This document shows positions 36,201 through 41,200 of a stretch of DNA of 64,000 bases, in pieces. The stretch is from Bombyx mori (taxonomy: Eukaryota > Arthropoda > Insecta > Lepidoptera > Bombycidae). The notes beneath the pieces were generated by a model that saw only the letters and a program-made list of their open reading frames with translations, searched no databases and was not told the DNA's origin. Location of the stretch: NCBI RefSeq assembly GCF_030269925.1, contig NC_085116.1, positions 10,850,001 to 10,914,000 of the forward strand, read 5' to 3'. A program made the translations under genes and the position numbers. Position 1 is the stretch's first letter. The number at the start of each line of letters is the position of its first letter.

Positions 36201-37600
36201 ATTTTCTTAGAAAAGATTAACCCATGATAGTCAAGTTGCTTGATACAAATTTACTTGGCATTTTGTGCTTTAAACCATGAAAAATTTACACATTTCAACA
36301 CTGCAGAGGTGGTATTTTACAAATTACCTTGTAATTATTTGAAGCTTCAAGCAGAGCATAAAATTTTCATAAAGGGATAAAAAATAATTTGGAAATGGTA
36401 CTAAAATTCTAGTAAAATTAAATTTTAGTACCGATTTCAAAATATTTTTTTGTATTAATTTTAGCAGGTAATTTAAATGGTTTTTTTCTTTCTGTAAAAT
36501 AATAATGAATTTGCTTACTAGGTGATTTTTAAGTCTCCACATTTCGGATCTTCCGAGATATTGGTCTTTGAATGTTAATTCCACTGAATCCAAAGCCACA
36601 TCTTGCACATTGACTATATTTACATAGACATCAGCAAACGTTCGGAGTTGGAAAGTGGTAGCAATACTTTGTTCCACACTAATTGTATCTAAAAGTTAAA
36701 GTTTTTAATAAGCATCAACATTACTTTTTAAGGAATCTATCTAATATTATAGATACAATAAGGAGTGTGTTTATTCAGAAATATTATATTCAATGCATGT
36801 ATTGTCACACCATACAAGTACTTTATCATTAACACCATATTTTCATCTCATGCAGTATTGCTATTCAAACAGCTGTATCTCAATATATAGAACACTAACA
36901 AACTTGACAAGATAAGTATATTAGGAGAAATAGGATGAATATATTTAGAAATAAAATATTTTGAGGGTATATTGGTTTTTTTTTTTCACTTTTAAATAAA
37001 ATAACATTCAACCCTTACCTAAGATTTTTCCTATATGTTCCATACATATGGAAAACATTTAGGCAGAATCTATATCAGAAGTAACTTTCAAAGTGTATTT
37101 TTTATTAATAATTAATCATCTTAGGACAAATTATTATTTATGAAGAAGAATTTTTGTGTCAAGTTGAAATGGGATTAATTATAGAACAAACAGTTTTATA
37201 TTATTTAAAACAATTGTATGTTAAATTTTTTTGCTGCTGCATATGATATACGCAATAAATTTGGGAACATAAAATAAATGCACAGCTTATTTTATATTAT
37301 ATTACAAGAATTTTTGATTAATTTTATATGTTATTGCTTACCTCTGCCGCGTCCGGGGGCGTCCACTTTTGTAACTTGTAGTAATAATCGGGGGTAGTCA
37401 TTTTCGGGATGATAAATTTCGACTATATCTTTTTCCTTTAACCCTGGATAGTCTTTCAAGTTGATAATCAAATCTTCGGCTACAAAAAATCATAAAAATT
37501 TTGAATTTGTATGCCCTAACTATAAATATTTGTAGGTAGATGTAAAAAAGCACTTACGGCTAAAACTAGACTGATGTACAATGAGTTTAAAGGACTTCAT
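3243..37600 (-). CDS. Iml1: Iml1 / DEPDC5, GATOR1 complex subunit (gene span, 23 exons traced)
   Basis: Iml1 (DEPDC5 in vertebrates) forms GATOR1 with Nprl2 and Nprl3. GATOR1 is the GTPase-activating complex for RagA/B at the lysosome and restrains mTORC1 when amino acids are scarce. The exons give about 1,430 aa, against roughly 1,470 for the fly and 1,600 for the human protein. In order they encode the N-terminal barrel ([20 protein letters not shown]), the SABA region ([14 protein letters not shown]), the SHEN/linker part, the DEP domain (exons 17-18) and the C-terminal domain ending [17 protein letters not shown]. The start is [14 protein letters not shown] at 37600. Most junctions agree in phase, but exon 15/16 needs a missing exon of length 3n+2, exon 19/20 uses a weak donor, and exon 22/23 needs a missing exon of length 3n+2. 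Introns are full of transposons, including a 3.3-kb LTR element. Confidence 0.93.
4031..4304 (+). repeat. SINE-like short interspersed repeat (family with GTAGGACGTCTTGTGAGTCC)
   Basis: Degenerate copy of a very common lepidopteran repeat. It has the landmarks ACTGGTGGTAGGACGTCTTG, CTATTTTCTGCCGTGAAACA and CATCAGGTGGGCCGTGAGCT, and ends in an A-rich tail. Other copies here are at 11227, 12507, 27600, 34533 and 36024. Confidence 0.8.
5391..5824 (-). mobile_element. Non-autonomous Helitron
   Basis: On the minus strand it starts TCTATATATTAATACG at 5824 and ends CTAG at 5391 followed by T, after a short hairpin (TCGAATTTCGA) and a GC-rich end. These are the termini of lepidopteran Helitrons. 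A long (GT)n run lies inside (5612-5626). There is no coding content. A related copy is at 22117-23278. Confidence 0.78.
6101..6399 (+). pseudogene. LINE ORF2 C-terminal fragment
   Basis: Encodes [20 protein letters not shown] then [20 protein letters not shown]. This resembles the tail found at the C-terminus of RTE-like or CR1-like reverse transcriptases (GHI.R...LE.L...G...GKR.RGR.P.RWSDQ). The fragment is 5'-truncated and its end coincides with the Helitron terminus at 6400. It lies in the last Iml1 intron. Confidence 0.6.
6400..7001 (+). mobile_element. Non-autonomous Helitron, diverged copy with internal extra DNA
   Basis: It starts TCTACTTATTAATACATGAA at 6400 and shares GAAATTTCCCACACTTATAG and ATTTTCGAATTTCGA with the copy at 5391-5824, in the opposite orientation. 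It ends near CCAGTAG at ~7001, about 17 bp from the exon 22 donor. A block at ~6497-6725 is absent from the shorter copy. Confidence 0.55.
7018..7275 (-). CDS. Iml1: Iml1 exon 22
   Basis: Encodes [40 protein letters not shown] and [10 protein letters not shown], matching human LFQEAIAHRFGFVQ and YIHVTGTVF. Acceptor ATTCGCAG, donor GTGACT, phase 1 out. Its GC content is much higher than its neighbours. The last exon needs phase 0, so a short exon may be missing. Confidence 0.92.
7306..7545 (-). mobile_element. 3' tail of a 5'-truncated LINE (possibly BMC1-like)
   Basis: On the minus strand this is the end of a LINE 3' UTR with landmarks GAGTTTCTCGCCGGATCTTC, GGTGGTAGATTCTGCGAAGC and TTTGAGCCCCGTGAG, finishing in an A run at 7306-7315. 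The same tail follows the reverse-transcriptase fragment at 45495-45902, which identifies the family as a LINE rather than a SINE. Confidence 0.75.
7590..8030 (+). pseudogene. LINE ORF2 C-terminal fragment with stops
   Basis: Reads [40 protein letters not shown] and, after an in-frame [16 protein letters not shown]. This is the usual C-terminal part of a lepidopteran RTE-like reverse transcriptase (WTARRTNVSIL, GHI.R). In-frame stops at ~7851 and ~7892 make it dead. It lies in an Iml1 intron. Confidence 0.7.
8180..8351 (-). CDS. Iml1: Iml1 exon 21
   Basis: Encodes [40 protein letters not shown] and [15 protein letters not shown], matching the human [20 protein letters not shown] region. Acceptor GATTCCAG, donor GTAAAA. 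Confidence 0.94.
8704..9009. mobile_element. Candidate MITE with palindromic ends
   Basis: TGGAACGAAGTTCCTT at 8704-8719 is repeated inverted at 8994-9009. Each end is itself a short palindrome (GGAACGAAGTTCC). The ~306-bp unit has no ORF. I could not assign a target duplication, so the class is open. Confidence 0.5.
9010..10460. other. Iml1: Intronic DNA, no recognised feature
   Basis: AT-rich intron sequence between Iml1 exons 21 and 20. Short open frames at 9573-9866 on both strands have no recognisable motif. A 23-bp hairpin (TGTTGGCC / GGCCAACA) lies at about 9367-9390. Confidence 0.35.
10464..10782 (-). mobile_element. Non-autonomous Helitron (TCTATACTAATATTATAAAG type)
   Basis: On the minus strand it starts TCTATACTAATATTATAAAG at 10782, shared with the copy at 63149. 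It ends with the GC hairpin GCGGACGGAGTCGCGGGC and CTGG (normally CTAG) at 10464. There is no coding content. Confidence 0.75.
10826..10986 (-). CDS. Iml1: Iml1 exon 20
   Basis: Encodes [20 protein letters not shown] and [20 protein letters not shown], matching human VTLDVDVNNRTDRLEW. Acceptor CTTTGCAG, donor GTGAGC, ends in phase 0. A Helitron (10464-10782) lies 44 bp beyond the donor. Confidence 0.93.
11227..11433 (-). repeat. SINE-like short interspersed repeat next to Iml1 exon 19
   Basis: A copy of the family at 4031, inverted, running from the T-rich tail at 11227 to CGTCCTACCACCAGT at 11433. It stops 22 bp from the end of exon 19 and may have disturbed the original donor site. Confidence 0.85.
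11455..11694 (-). CDS. Iml1: Iml1 exon 19 (3' boundary uncertain)
   Basis: Encodes [20 protein letters not shown] then [14 protein letters not shown] and a [20 protein letters not shown] segment, aligning with the human block around FASFQRKWFEVAFV and IPAFLLPWL. The phase-correct donor is the weak GTTTAT at 11454; GTATCA at 11465 looks better but breaks the frame. A SINE-like repeat starts 22 bp away. Confidence 0.82.
12087..12192 (-). CDS. Iml1: Iml1 exon 18 (DEP domain end)
   Basis: A short exon encoding [20 protein letters not shown] then [11 protein letters not shown], the classical end of a DEP domain (cf. [20 protein letters not shown] in human DEPDC5). Acceptor CCTTGCAG, donor GTAAAA; its phases fit exons 17 and 19. 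Confidence 0.92.
12507..12771 (+). repeat. SINE-like short interspersed repeat
   Basis: A further copy with GGTGGTAAGACGTCTTGTGA, TTCTGCCGTGAAGCAGTAAT and CATCAGGTGGGCCGTGAGCT, ending in an A-rich tail. A degraded inverted piece of the same family lies at about 12283-12350. Confidence 0.8.
13181..13730. mobile_element. piggyBac-like MITE, TTAA target duplication
   Basis: TCCTTTGG...CAAAGGA termini sit between two TTAA sites (13177-13180, 13731-13734). Inverted repeats of about 70 bp run inward (shared TAATTATGTCGATTTCT). It carries a second MITE inside (13306-13582). It has no transposase and lies in the intron between Iml1 exons 17 and 18. Confidence 0.75.
13306..13582. mobile_element. PIF/Harbinger-like MITE nested in the piggyBac-like MITE
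   Basis: Inverted ends GGGCCTGTGCACACCACG extend for about 40 bp through GTTTTTTAAACGCGCCGTCG. The flanks are TTA (13303-13305 and 13583-13585), the 3-bp target duplication of PIF/Harbinger elements. The interior is rich in CGCG motifs. Confidence 0.75.
13779..13977 (-). CDS. Iml1: Iml1 exon 17 (DEP domain start)
   Basis: Encodes [20 protein letters not shown], then [19 protein letters not shown] and [13 protein letters not shown], the first helices of the DEP domain. Acceptor CATTTTTAG, donor GTAAAC, ends in phase 0. Confidence 0.92.
13985..14740. other. Iml1: AT-rich intron, nothing recognised
   Basis: Intron between Iml1 exons 17 and 16. Open frames here (for example 14078-14326) show no motif or usable splice context. 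Confidence 0.35.
14747..14815 (-). CDS. Iml1: Iml1 exon 16 (probable)
   Basis: A 69-nt exon in the only open frame (phase 2 in, 2 out) encoding [20 protein letters not shown]. It joins exon 17 in frame through donor GTAAAT. The upstream junction to exon 15 is unresolved. The acceptor AATAATCAG has a weak pyrimidine tract. Confidence 0.65.
14820..17478. other. Iml1: Long intron, mostly unique AT-rich DNA
   Basis: Part of the 4.8-kb intron where an Iml1 exon seems to be missing. A near-palindrome ACACTATTGTACCTGTACAA lies at about 15366-15385. A GC-rich patch at 15850-15960 is unlike its surroundings and I do not recognise it. Confidence 0.35.
17480..17690 (-). repeat. Degenerate LINE tail
   Basis: Diverged copy of the LINE tail seen at 7306, with landmarks CCCTAGCAAGAGCAGTGCTT and CCCACTGAGAAGATC on the plus strand. 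No coding part remains. Confidence 0.6.
18120..18312. repeat. (TG)n / (GAGT)n compound microsatellite
   Basis: About 190 bp of GTGC, GT and GAGT repeats. The His/Thr-rich open frames across it on the minus strand are a by-product of the repeat, not genes. Confidence 0.9.
18313..18560 (-). promoter_or_regulatory. GC-rich island, possible alternative first exon or promoter
   Basis: About 250 bp rich in CpG inside an AT-rich intron. On the minus strand an ATG at 18449 in good context opens [20 protein letters not shown] then SILTRSAQ, and ends at a donor-like CAG|GTACCG (18366). There is no pyrimidine tract before the ATG, so it looks more like a first exon than an internal one. Its phase (0/0) does not by itself fix the Iml1 exon 15/16 problem. 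Confidence 0.35.
19607..19804 (-). CDS. Iml1: Iml1 exon 15
   Basis: Encodes [30 protein letters not shown] and ends KVKRPNKQR in phase 0 at a perfect GTAAGT donor. The next exon found (14747-14815) is open only with two carried bases, so a small exon of length 3n+2 is probably missing between them. Confidence 0.92.
19881..20018 (+). other. Unidentified short open frame
   Basis: ATG at 19887 reads [20 protein letters not shown] then [20 protein letters not shown] and stops at 20018. It looks protein-like in composition but I do not recognise it. It lies in the intron upstream of exon 15 on the opposite strand, next to a decayed transposon gene. Confidence 0.25.
20020..21570 (-). pseudogene. 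Decayed transposon-type gene (CYVCG / [10 protein letters not shown] family)
   Basis: Minus-strand blocks in order: [18 protein letters not shown] (~21550), [36 protein letters not shown] (~21280), [20 protein letters not shown] (~21130), [13 protein letters not shown] and [20 protein letters not shown] with [17 protein letters not shown] (~20190). These blocks occur together in many multicopy arthropod proteins of probable transposon origin whose class I cannot name. Stops and frameshifts make it dead, and a MITE (20478-21000) splits it. Confidence 0.6.
20478..21000. mobile_element. MITE with GC-rich inverted ends
   Basis: CCGCGCGCGAGCT at 20478 is matched inverted at 20988-21000 (AGCTCGCGCGCGG), and the similarity continues through GAGGATT. 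It interrupts the decayed gene between its GPQI and ILKDENFDG blocks. I found no clear target duplication. Confidence 0.6.
22117..23278 (-). mobile_element. Non-autonomous Helitron carrying a nested DNA transposon
   Basis: Minus-strand start TCTATATATTAATACGCG at 23278, end CTAG at 22117 followed by T. It is the same family as 5391-5824, but interrupted at a TA by a 722-bp element (22353-23074). Confidence 0.78.
22353..23074. mobile_element. TA-flanked DNA transposon, non-autonomous, with coding remnant
   Basis: Inverted ends TAGTCCCCGGCACGTAAC and its near match at 23057-23074 are flanked by TA on both sides, and the empty site is seen at 5608 in the related Helitron. Inside, after a GC-rich leader, ATG at 22616 reads [20 protein letters not shown] and a second frame gives [20 protein letters not shown] to a stop at 22808-22810. 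This looks like an N-terminal and a C-terminal piece joined out of frame. The superfamily is uncertain (TA target). Confidence 0.6.
23320..23494 (-). CDS. Iml1: Iml1 exon 14
   Basis: Encodes [35 protein letters not shown] and [20 protein letters not shown], one of the best-conserved DEPDC5 exons. Acceptor TTATTTCAG, donor GTAAGT. Confidence 0.96.
23548..23680 (-). repeat. Bm1-type SINE, 3' part
   Basis: Minus-strand copy whose A-rich tail appears as TTTTTATTTATTGCCTTTGT, followed by GCAGACGAGCATACGGCCCA and AATGCCAGGGGCAGAGCCAA. These are hallmarks of the Bombyx Bm1 SINE. Confidence 0.8.
23675..23941 (-). other. Unidentified open frame, probable repeat-derived
   Basis: 88 codons reading [20 protein letters not shown] then [20 protein letters not shown]. 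Basic and SPKK/AT-hook-like (GRPKK). It overlaps the Bm1 edge and is likely part of a repeat; no family recognised. Confidence 0.25.
24378..24589 (-). CDS. Iml1: Iml1 exon 13
   Basis: Encodes [13 protein letters not shown], an insect-specific insert rich in Pro and Ala, then [20 protein letters not shown] and VTRYRPR. Acceptor AATTTTAG, donor GTAGAA. Confidence 0.93.
25170..25387 (-). CDS. Iml1: Iml1 exon 12
   Basis: Encodes [20 protein letters not shown], then [18 protein letters not shown] and [14 protein letters not shown], all DEPDC5 signatures. Acceptor TTGTTTAG, donor GTTAGT, ends in phase 0. Confidence 0.95.
26040..26470 (+). pseudogene. LINE reverse-transcriptase C-terminal fragment
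   Basis: Plus-strand reading includes [13 protein letters not shown] and NLKPLQVVQ, the same protein region as the open fragment at 45495-45902. Frame breaks at ~26265 (a T run) make it dead. It lies in the Iml1 intron between exons 12 and 11. Confidence 0.7.
27310..27465 (-). CDS. Iml1: Iml1 exon 11
   Basis: Encodes [20 protein letters not shown], a highly conserved DEPDC5 block. Acceptor TTGTAACAG. The donor GTCGGT is non-consensus but is the one that restores [14 protein letters not shown] with exon 12. Confidence 0.9.
27545..27880 (-). repeat. LINE tail with nested SINE-like repeat
   Basis: The LINE tail of the 7306 family (CTGTGTCTATGGGTTAATTT, CGAGCCCTTC) is interrupted at about 27592-27695 by the short repeat of the 4031 family ending CATCTAAGCAATAAAAAAA. 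It fills the intron between exons 11 and 10. Confidence 0.65.
27912..28064 (-). CDS. Iml1: Iml1 exon 10
   Basis: Continues FPKG with [20 protein letters not shown] and a variable linker ending HSIYQVD. Of two possible donors, GTGAGT at 27911 keeps the frame into exon 11; the upstream CAG|GTTGAC does not. Confidence 0.85.
28624..28824 (-). CDS. Iml1: Iml1 exon 9
   Basis: Encodes a Ser/Thr-rich linker and then [20 protein letters not shown] with WTHIFPKG, a conserved DEPDC5 block. The acceptor TTGGTTTTCAG at 28825-28827 fits the phase from exon 8; an upstream AG does not. Donor GTTAGT. The intron before it is ~4.6 kb and carries the Ty3-type element. Confidence 0.88.
28868..29020 (-). pseudogene. 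LINE reverse-transcriptase fragment
   Basis: The minus strand reads [20 protein letters not shown] then [19 protein letters not shown] and LKTKVF, a C-terminal RT block of lepidopteran LINEs. It is only ~150 bp, in an Iml1 intron next to an oppositely oriented piece. Confidence 0.6.
29035..29200 (+). pseudogene. LINE ORF2 C-terminal fragment with (GAT)n tail
   Basis: Reads [20 protein letters not shown], resembling the GRPP.RWSDDL LINE C-terminus, and ends in a (TGA)n microsatellite at 29174-29197, typical of RTE-like 3' ends. It is opposite in strand to its neighbour at 28868. Confidence 0.65.
29851..30084 (+). repeat. 5' LTR
   Basis: TGTAGGATTT at the start and CACACCTACA at the end. It is the same 234 bp as 32914-33147. 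AATAAA occurs near 30028. Confidence 0.92.
30279..32423 (+). CDS. Gag-protease-integrase remnant of the Ty3-type element, 714 aa
   Basis: ATG at 30279 ([10 protein letters not shown]) opens an uninterrupted frame. Residues ~1-190 are a Ty3-type capsid region ([10 protein letters not shown]). Two CCHC zinc knuckles follow at ~198-211 ([14 protein letters not shown]) and ~217-230 ([14 protein letters not shown]), then the aspartic protease core at ~328 ([13 protein letters not shown]). After LAITEEQL the frame jumps to HVDALSRN, the usual RNase H/integrase border, and at once to [12 protein letters not shown] (~503) and [13 protein letters not shown] (~536). The second Asp and the Glu of the integrase triad are therefore present, but the first Asp and the zinc-binding domain are lost. 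The deletions are in frame. It cannot transpose alone but could encode Gag. Confidence 0.9.
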   Translation: MAESKNDDSKNLFYTMDAVPKFTGDDITYSSAKWTQDLDDNADIFGWSQQQKLIIARRCLAGTAELWLKSEKTFRSYEELKVALMKEFPEVINSKQMHETMSRRKKQPNESFYQYMLVMKELGKRAKFPDYVAIQYIIDGISDYESNKLLFYGVTSYSVLKEKLVLYESFKEKSKKSVDTMRRGQRDTAVMPRQVHRCYNCGERGHLSNSCRRGIKCFKCNGFGHKGTECRASQGMEAKKASNNYYGGGDEQDRRSMFVRQQEDDEKNENELYEREQCDLKEQVSDMPNFSCQQLNHIVSSNLLNVNKRDSINMSVKSVKVGNYVTNCLIDTGSDLNLITFDLFTKLKCEYIPEKMLLTGLGSSKVYSIGKFDTDLTIDSHRYSINLYIVPTGGIPYDVILGQQFLVNTITVIDKGLVEVRPPCYDISYQNAICLSSSSNDQCTAVREIIDSYTPLKTKDAPIRLKIVLKDDVPVSQRPRRLAITEEQLVKQHVDALSRNILFTDRGTAFTGSEFREYCEEEDIEHVTITTGIPRGNGQVERMNSIIISALTKMCIEEPGHWYKYTSKLQQVINSTYQRAICTTPFELLTGVKLKLKEDLSILEYLEEENRLQFMNRREEARREAKAQILRMQEENRKTYNKRRKVGEMYKVGDLVAIQRTQFGNALKLKPKFYGPYRITREMGKGRYEVEKIDRSKDGPVRTTSALDFMKRWP
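32914..33147 (+). repeat. 3' LTR
   Basis: A copy of the 5' LTR, followed directly by a (TA)n run that holds the target site. The upstream AGGAAGGCCGAG is the only purine-rich stretch that could serve as polypurine tract. Confidence 0.92.
33296..33400 (-). repeat. Repeat with (GA)n, abutting Iml1 exon 8
   Basis: GAGAGAGAGAGAACATACTT followed by TATTGTACACCAAAACACAA, which I take to be a common lepidopteran LINE 3' end. It stops within a few bases of the exon 8 donor at 33406. Confidence 0.4.
33407..33555 (-). CDS. Iml1: Iml1 exon 8
   Basis: Encodes [20 protein letters not shown] then [20 protein letters not shown], a serine-rich linker with low conservation. Acceptor TTTACAG, donor GTATGT; the phase joins exons 7 and 9. 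A repeat with a (GA)n run (33301-33400) abuts the donor side. Confidence 0.75.
33704..34181 (-). CDS. Iml1: Iml1 exon 7 (largest)
   Basis: Encodes [20 protein letters not shown], then [37 protein letters not shown] and [11 protein letters not shown], the clearest DEPDC5 signature in the window (SABA domain). The donor GTAAGA follows AHSTR at 33704. Confidence 0.96.
34533..34740 (+). repeat. SINE-like short interspersed repeat
   Basis: Copy of the 4031 family: GGTAGGTACCACCATCTTGC, TGATGCAGTAATGCGTTTCG and AACACCAGGTGGACTGTGAG. It lies in the intron between Iml1 exons 7 and 6. Confidence 0.85.
34915..35102 (-). CDS. Iml1: Iml1 exon 6
   Basis: Encodes [20 protein letters not shown] and the conserved [17 protein letters not shown]. 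Acceptor TTGTTCAG, donor GTATTT. The split codon with exon 7 gives valine, as in DEPDC5. Confidence 0.92.
35176..35318 (-). CDS. Iml1: Iml1 exon 5
   Basis: Encodes [14 protein letters not shown] through [10 protein letters not shown], matching the DEPDC5 motif that begins the SABA region. Acceptor ATTACAG, donor GTAATA, phase 0 in and 2 out. Confidence 0.92.
35402..35668 (-). CDS. Iml1: Iml1 exon 4
   Basis: 89 codons with [20 protein letters not shown] and [20 protein letters not shown], near-invariant DEPDC5 blocks. Acceptor CACCAG, donor GTAATA. The exon itself begins with GTAAGC, which looks like a donor but lies after the acceptor AG. Confidence 0.94.
36024..36140 (-). repeat. Degenerate SINE-like fragment
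   Basis: Inverted partial copy of the same family (GTGGTTACTGGAACCC, CCCACCCACTTTGAAACATG). Confidence 0.5.
36519..36688 (-). CDS. Iml1: Iml1 exon 3
   Basis: Encodes [18 protein letters not shown] and the motif [19 protein letters not shown], strongly conserved in DEPDC5. Acceptor is after TTTTAG at 36689; donor GTAAGC. It ends in phase 0. Confidence 0.92.
37342..37479 (-). CDS. Iml1: Iml1 exon 2
   Basis: Acceptor TTTGTAG, donor GTAAGC. It encodes [20 protein letters not shown] then [17 protein letters not shown], the conserved N-terminal barrel. Phase is 1 in and 1 out. Confidence 0.92.
37558..37600 (-). CDS. Iml1: Iml1 exon 1 (start)
   Basis: ATG at 37600 begins [14 protein letters not shown], the conserved Iml1/DEPDC5 N-terminus. 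The donor GTAAGT starts at 37557. It leaves one base for the next codon. A retrotransposon pair begins less than 200 bp upstream. Confidence 0.9.
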
Positions 37601-37784
37601 TGTCGTATTTCTAATATTTCAAATGGCATGTTTTAAATGTTTCTATTAAAATATTCACGTAATGATATTAGTAAACATTAACGGTAAGTATGCATGCAGC
37701 ACAAACAAACAAACACCATGGACAGCAGGCAGAGAACAATATTGAATGCATAGACAATTCGCAAAATTTTTATTGTTCTACGAA

Positions 37785-37863
37785 TTTTTTTAAAAGGGAT
37801 TTTATGACCTGGCAACTAAGACCTTTAAGTCTTTTCACTCCTCGCGTTCCCGCCAAAAAGTAA
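37785..37863 (-). mobile_element. 79-bp miniature retroelement (element B)
   Basis: On the minus strand it has the first ~31 bp (CTTTTTGGCGGGAACGCGAG) and last ~40 bp (AAAGGTCTTAGTTGCCAGGT, then A run) of the 417-bp element at 42038-42454, with the middle gone. It is flanked by GTTCTACGAA on both sides (37775-37784 and 37864-37873), so this tiny unit inserted by itself. It is ~185 bp upstream of the Iml1 start codon. Confidence 0.75.
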
Positions 37864-38293
37864 GTTCTACGAAGTCATTTTTTTTTTTTTTTTAATTTAT
37901 TTATTAGCCGGATACAAAGTCCATTGGCACTTTAAAATAAAGGTATAACAAAATATCTTACACAAATAACTATACTAACTTAACATTAAATACAATCAAA
38001 TTATTTAAAACAAGGATGAGCTTTAAATTTTCTCAACCGTGTTTTGGAGTTTACTCCTTTAGAATCGATTTACATATATAGGCCCGGGGTATGAAAATTA
38101 TGGGGACCAAAATCGTACTAGCATGTCACACGAAATGCGTTATGCGCCTGATTGCGCATGTCACACGAAATGCGTTATCGCAGGTGACGCCGGGCTGCTG
38201 CGCCGGCAGTCCGCCACAAAGCCTCGTACTGATCGCGCGTTTCTCTCATTATTGTATTTTCATATATTTGTTAGTCGTTTGTTTTGTGTCTCG

Positions 38294-41200
38294 TTAATTT
38301 GTTAATAATCTGTAGTGTATCGTGTTGTCGTAATATAGAACTATTTCTCGTATTGTTTCGTTTAATTTTTTATATCCAGTCCAGTTTTTTAACTCCAGTC
38401 GTGCGTCGGAGCGGACACACACACTTTTTTTTATATAATAGTAAATAGATTTAAATAAAACTGGACATTTCAGTAAATCTTGGACACGGCGGGGAATTTC
38501 TTTTTGTGATGGTTGACAATGTTGACATTGATGACTACCATTTGCATTGAGTAATGAGTCTAAAGCTGATCTTGTCGGGTTATTTGCTAAAGAATTTCCA
38601 TGTTTAGTTTGATTATTCTCATCAAAATCCATCAATTTCATAATATCTGTTACTAGTATTAAACGTTGAAATTTAAAAGTCGGGCAACTCAAGAAGAGGT
38701 GGGATAAGTCGGCCTCATTTCCTCCACAGTATGTACATCTGTTATTATCTATAATTTTAAAACGAAATAAATGGCTTGGAGTCTGACAGTGGCCAAACCT
38801 CAAACGATTAATAATGATTATAAATTTACGTTCCTTGGCTCCTTTATATTTATCATACCATGGCTTACTTGGAAGTTCTTTTTGGATTTCTGCATACCAA
38901 CTGCCTTTATGCTTTGAGCATAATTTCCAATAGCTTTCCCATAATTTGCGACTTCTTTGTTTTAGGTCAAAAAGAAAGTCCGTAAAAGGAACTCTGCATG
39001 AATTAGTATGATCCTCATCATAATTAGAATTGACGATACCATCTACAATTTCATTTCCCTTGATACCCCTATGAGAGGGCACCCATTTAAATGTTACTGG
39101 AGTATCCAAAGATGTCAATGCTTCTCTAATTTTATACAATAAATAATTATTTCTATAGTGAATATGACATTTGTCTAAAGCCATTAACACACTTTTTGAA
39201 TCTGATATTATTAAGAACTCCATGTTATCATTTTGTAAACTTTGTAAGTACAATACAGCTTGATAGATAGCATAAGCTTCAGCTGTGAATATGCTGCAAT
39301 TATTACTTAACATAAAACATTTTGAGGTTTTAGCCTGAGGATCATAGTAACCCGATTTCACTGCAGATGAAGATTTAGACCCATCAGTGTAGACTTTGTA
39401 ACTGTTAGGTTTGGTACAGCAATAATCCAGAAAGTCTATATTATCTACTACACTGGACATATCTATATTTAATTTACATATAAGAGCTTTATATTTACAA
39501 AGGTATACAGGCCATAGTTCAGATTTGTGCAAATTATCAGATAAATCAGTCATAAAGCTCATAATTCCCAATAATTCAGGGATCTGGTTATTGAGAACAT
39601 TAGTCGCTGTTATACTAGAAGGCAAATACAGTGTATTGGTGACAGTTGTAGGATAAGAAAGTTTTGGAAGAAGAACATCATTCTGAGAAGTTATAACTTT
39701 CAGGCAGAATTTTTCAGCAATTAATAATCGCCGAATACATAGTGGTTCTACACATGACTCAACTTCCATAGAATTGATAGGAGTCGTACGCATTGCACCG
39801 GTAATAATTCTAAGAGCAATATTTTGGATAACATCAAGCTTTTTTAATAATACAGGACTAATATTCATATATGCCAAACAACTATAATCAAAATGGCTAC
39901 GTACTAAGCTTTTATATAATAAACAAAGAATTTTTGGATCGGAACCCCAAAAAGTTCCTGCTAAGGACCGCAAAATATTAATACCTTTCAAAGCTCTACT
40001 ACAAATATAGTCAATGTGTTTGGTGAACTTTAATTTAGTGTCAAAAATTACACCAAGAAACTTTTTTTTGTTATTTTGAGGGATTAAATTATTGTTATAC
40101 TTAACATTTACATTTGTATCAATACCATAAGCTAAAACTGAACTTTTACTACTATTTATATTTAATTTAAGTATCTCAGTATAATAGTAGTTAAGTTGAC
40201 ATAAAGCTGAATTAACTTTTGCTTGAGCAACCTGAAAATTACTGTCTACACTATATATTAAGATGTCATCAGCAAATTGTAATATTTTTACAGATTCAGT
40301 CACGTGTCTATATATTTGTGAAGTATAAAGGTTATACAGGATTGGAGATAAAGAAGACCCTTGCATCAACCCCTTGAAAGCTAATTTTGGACCATGAAAA
40401 ACATTATTGTATTTAATGTATAAAGAACGACCAAAATACATATTGAAAATCCATTTTAAAAGTTTTCCTGGGAAACCCAAAGAATATAGCACCCTAATTA
40501 ATTGGTGAAGATCTACATTATCATATGCCCCCTGCACATCAAGGAAAACACAAATTGCAGTAGAACCTGATAACAAACACTTTTTCATATCAGTCAGGTA
40601 AGCTATAAAACTTTCTGCTGCACTTTTGCCTTTTCTGAATCCAAACTGACAAGAAGGAATAAGTTTCTGGTTTTCAACAAAATAATCCAATCTAGTCTTA
40701 ATCATTTGTTCAAACAATTTCCCTACACAAGACGTAAGAGAAATGGGCCTGTACGAATTAAAATCATCATTAGGTTTGTCAGGTTTTAACACTGGTATGA
40801 CACATTGCAACCTCCAGGATTCTGGAATCAATTGCTGAGACCAAAGCGAATTTAAAATATTAAGTAGAATAAGTTTTACAGAAACGTGCAGATTTTGAAG
40901 CATAATATAAGGAATATCGTCAAGACCAGGGGTTGTATTCTTTCTTGAAGACAAAGCCAAGTCAAGTTCTTCAAAATAAAAAGAGTTAAGTAGAAACATG
41001 CTCCACTGACTTCCGTCATTAAATTCAAATAAACCAGAAATATTATCATTGTTATTACTAGGCTGCGCTAACTTCTCTAAAAAACTTTCTATCCACTCAT
41101 CATTTTTGGACAGATTTCTATTAATGTTAATTCTCTTAAATCTTCTAATAAAATTCCACACTCGGGATACTGGAGTGAATCTATTAAAAGATGAACAAAG

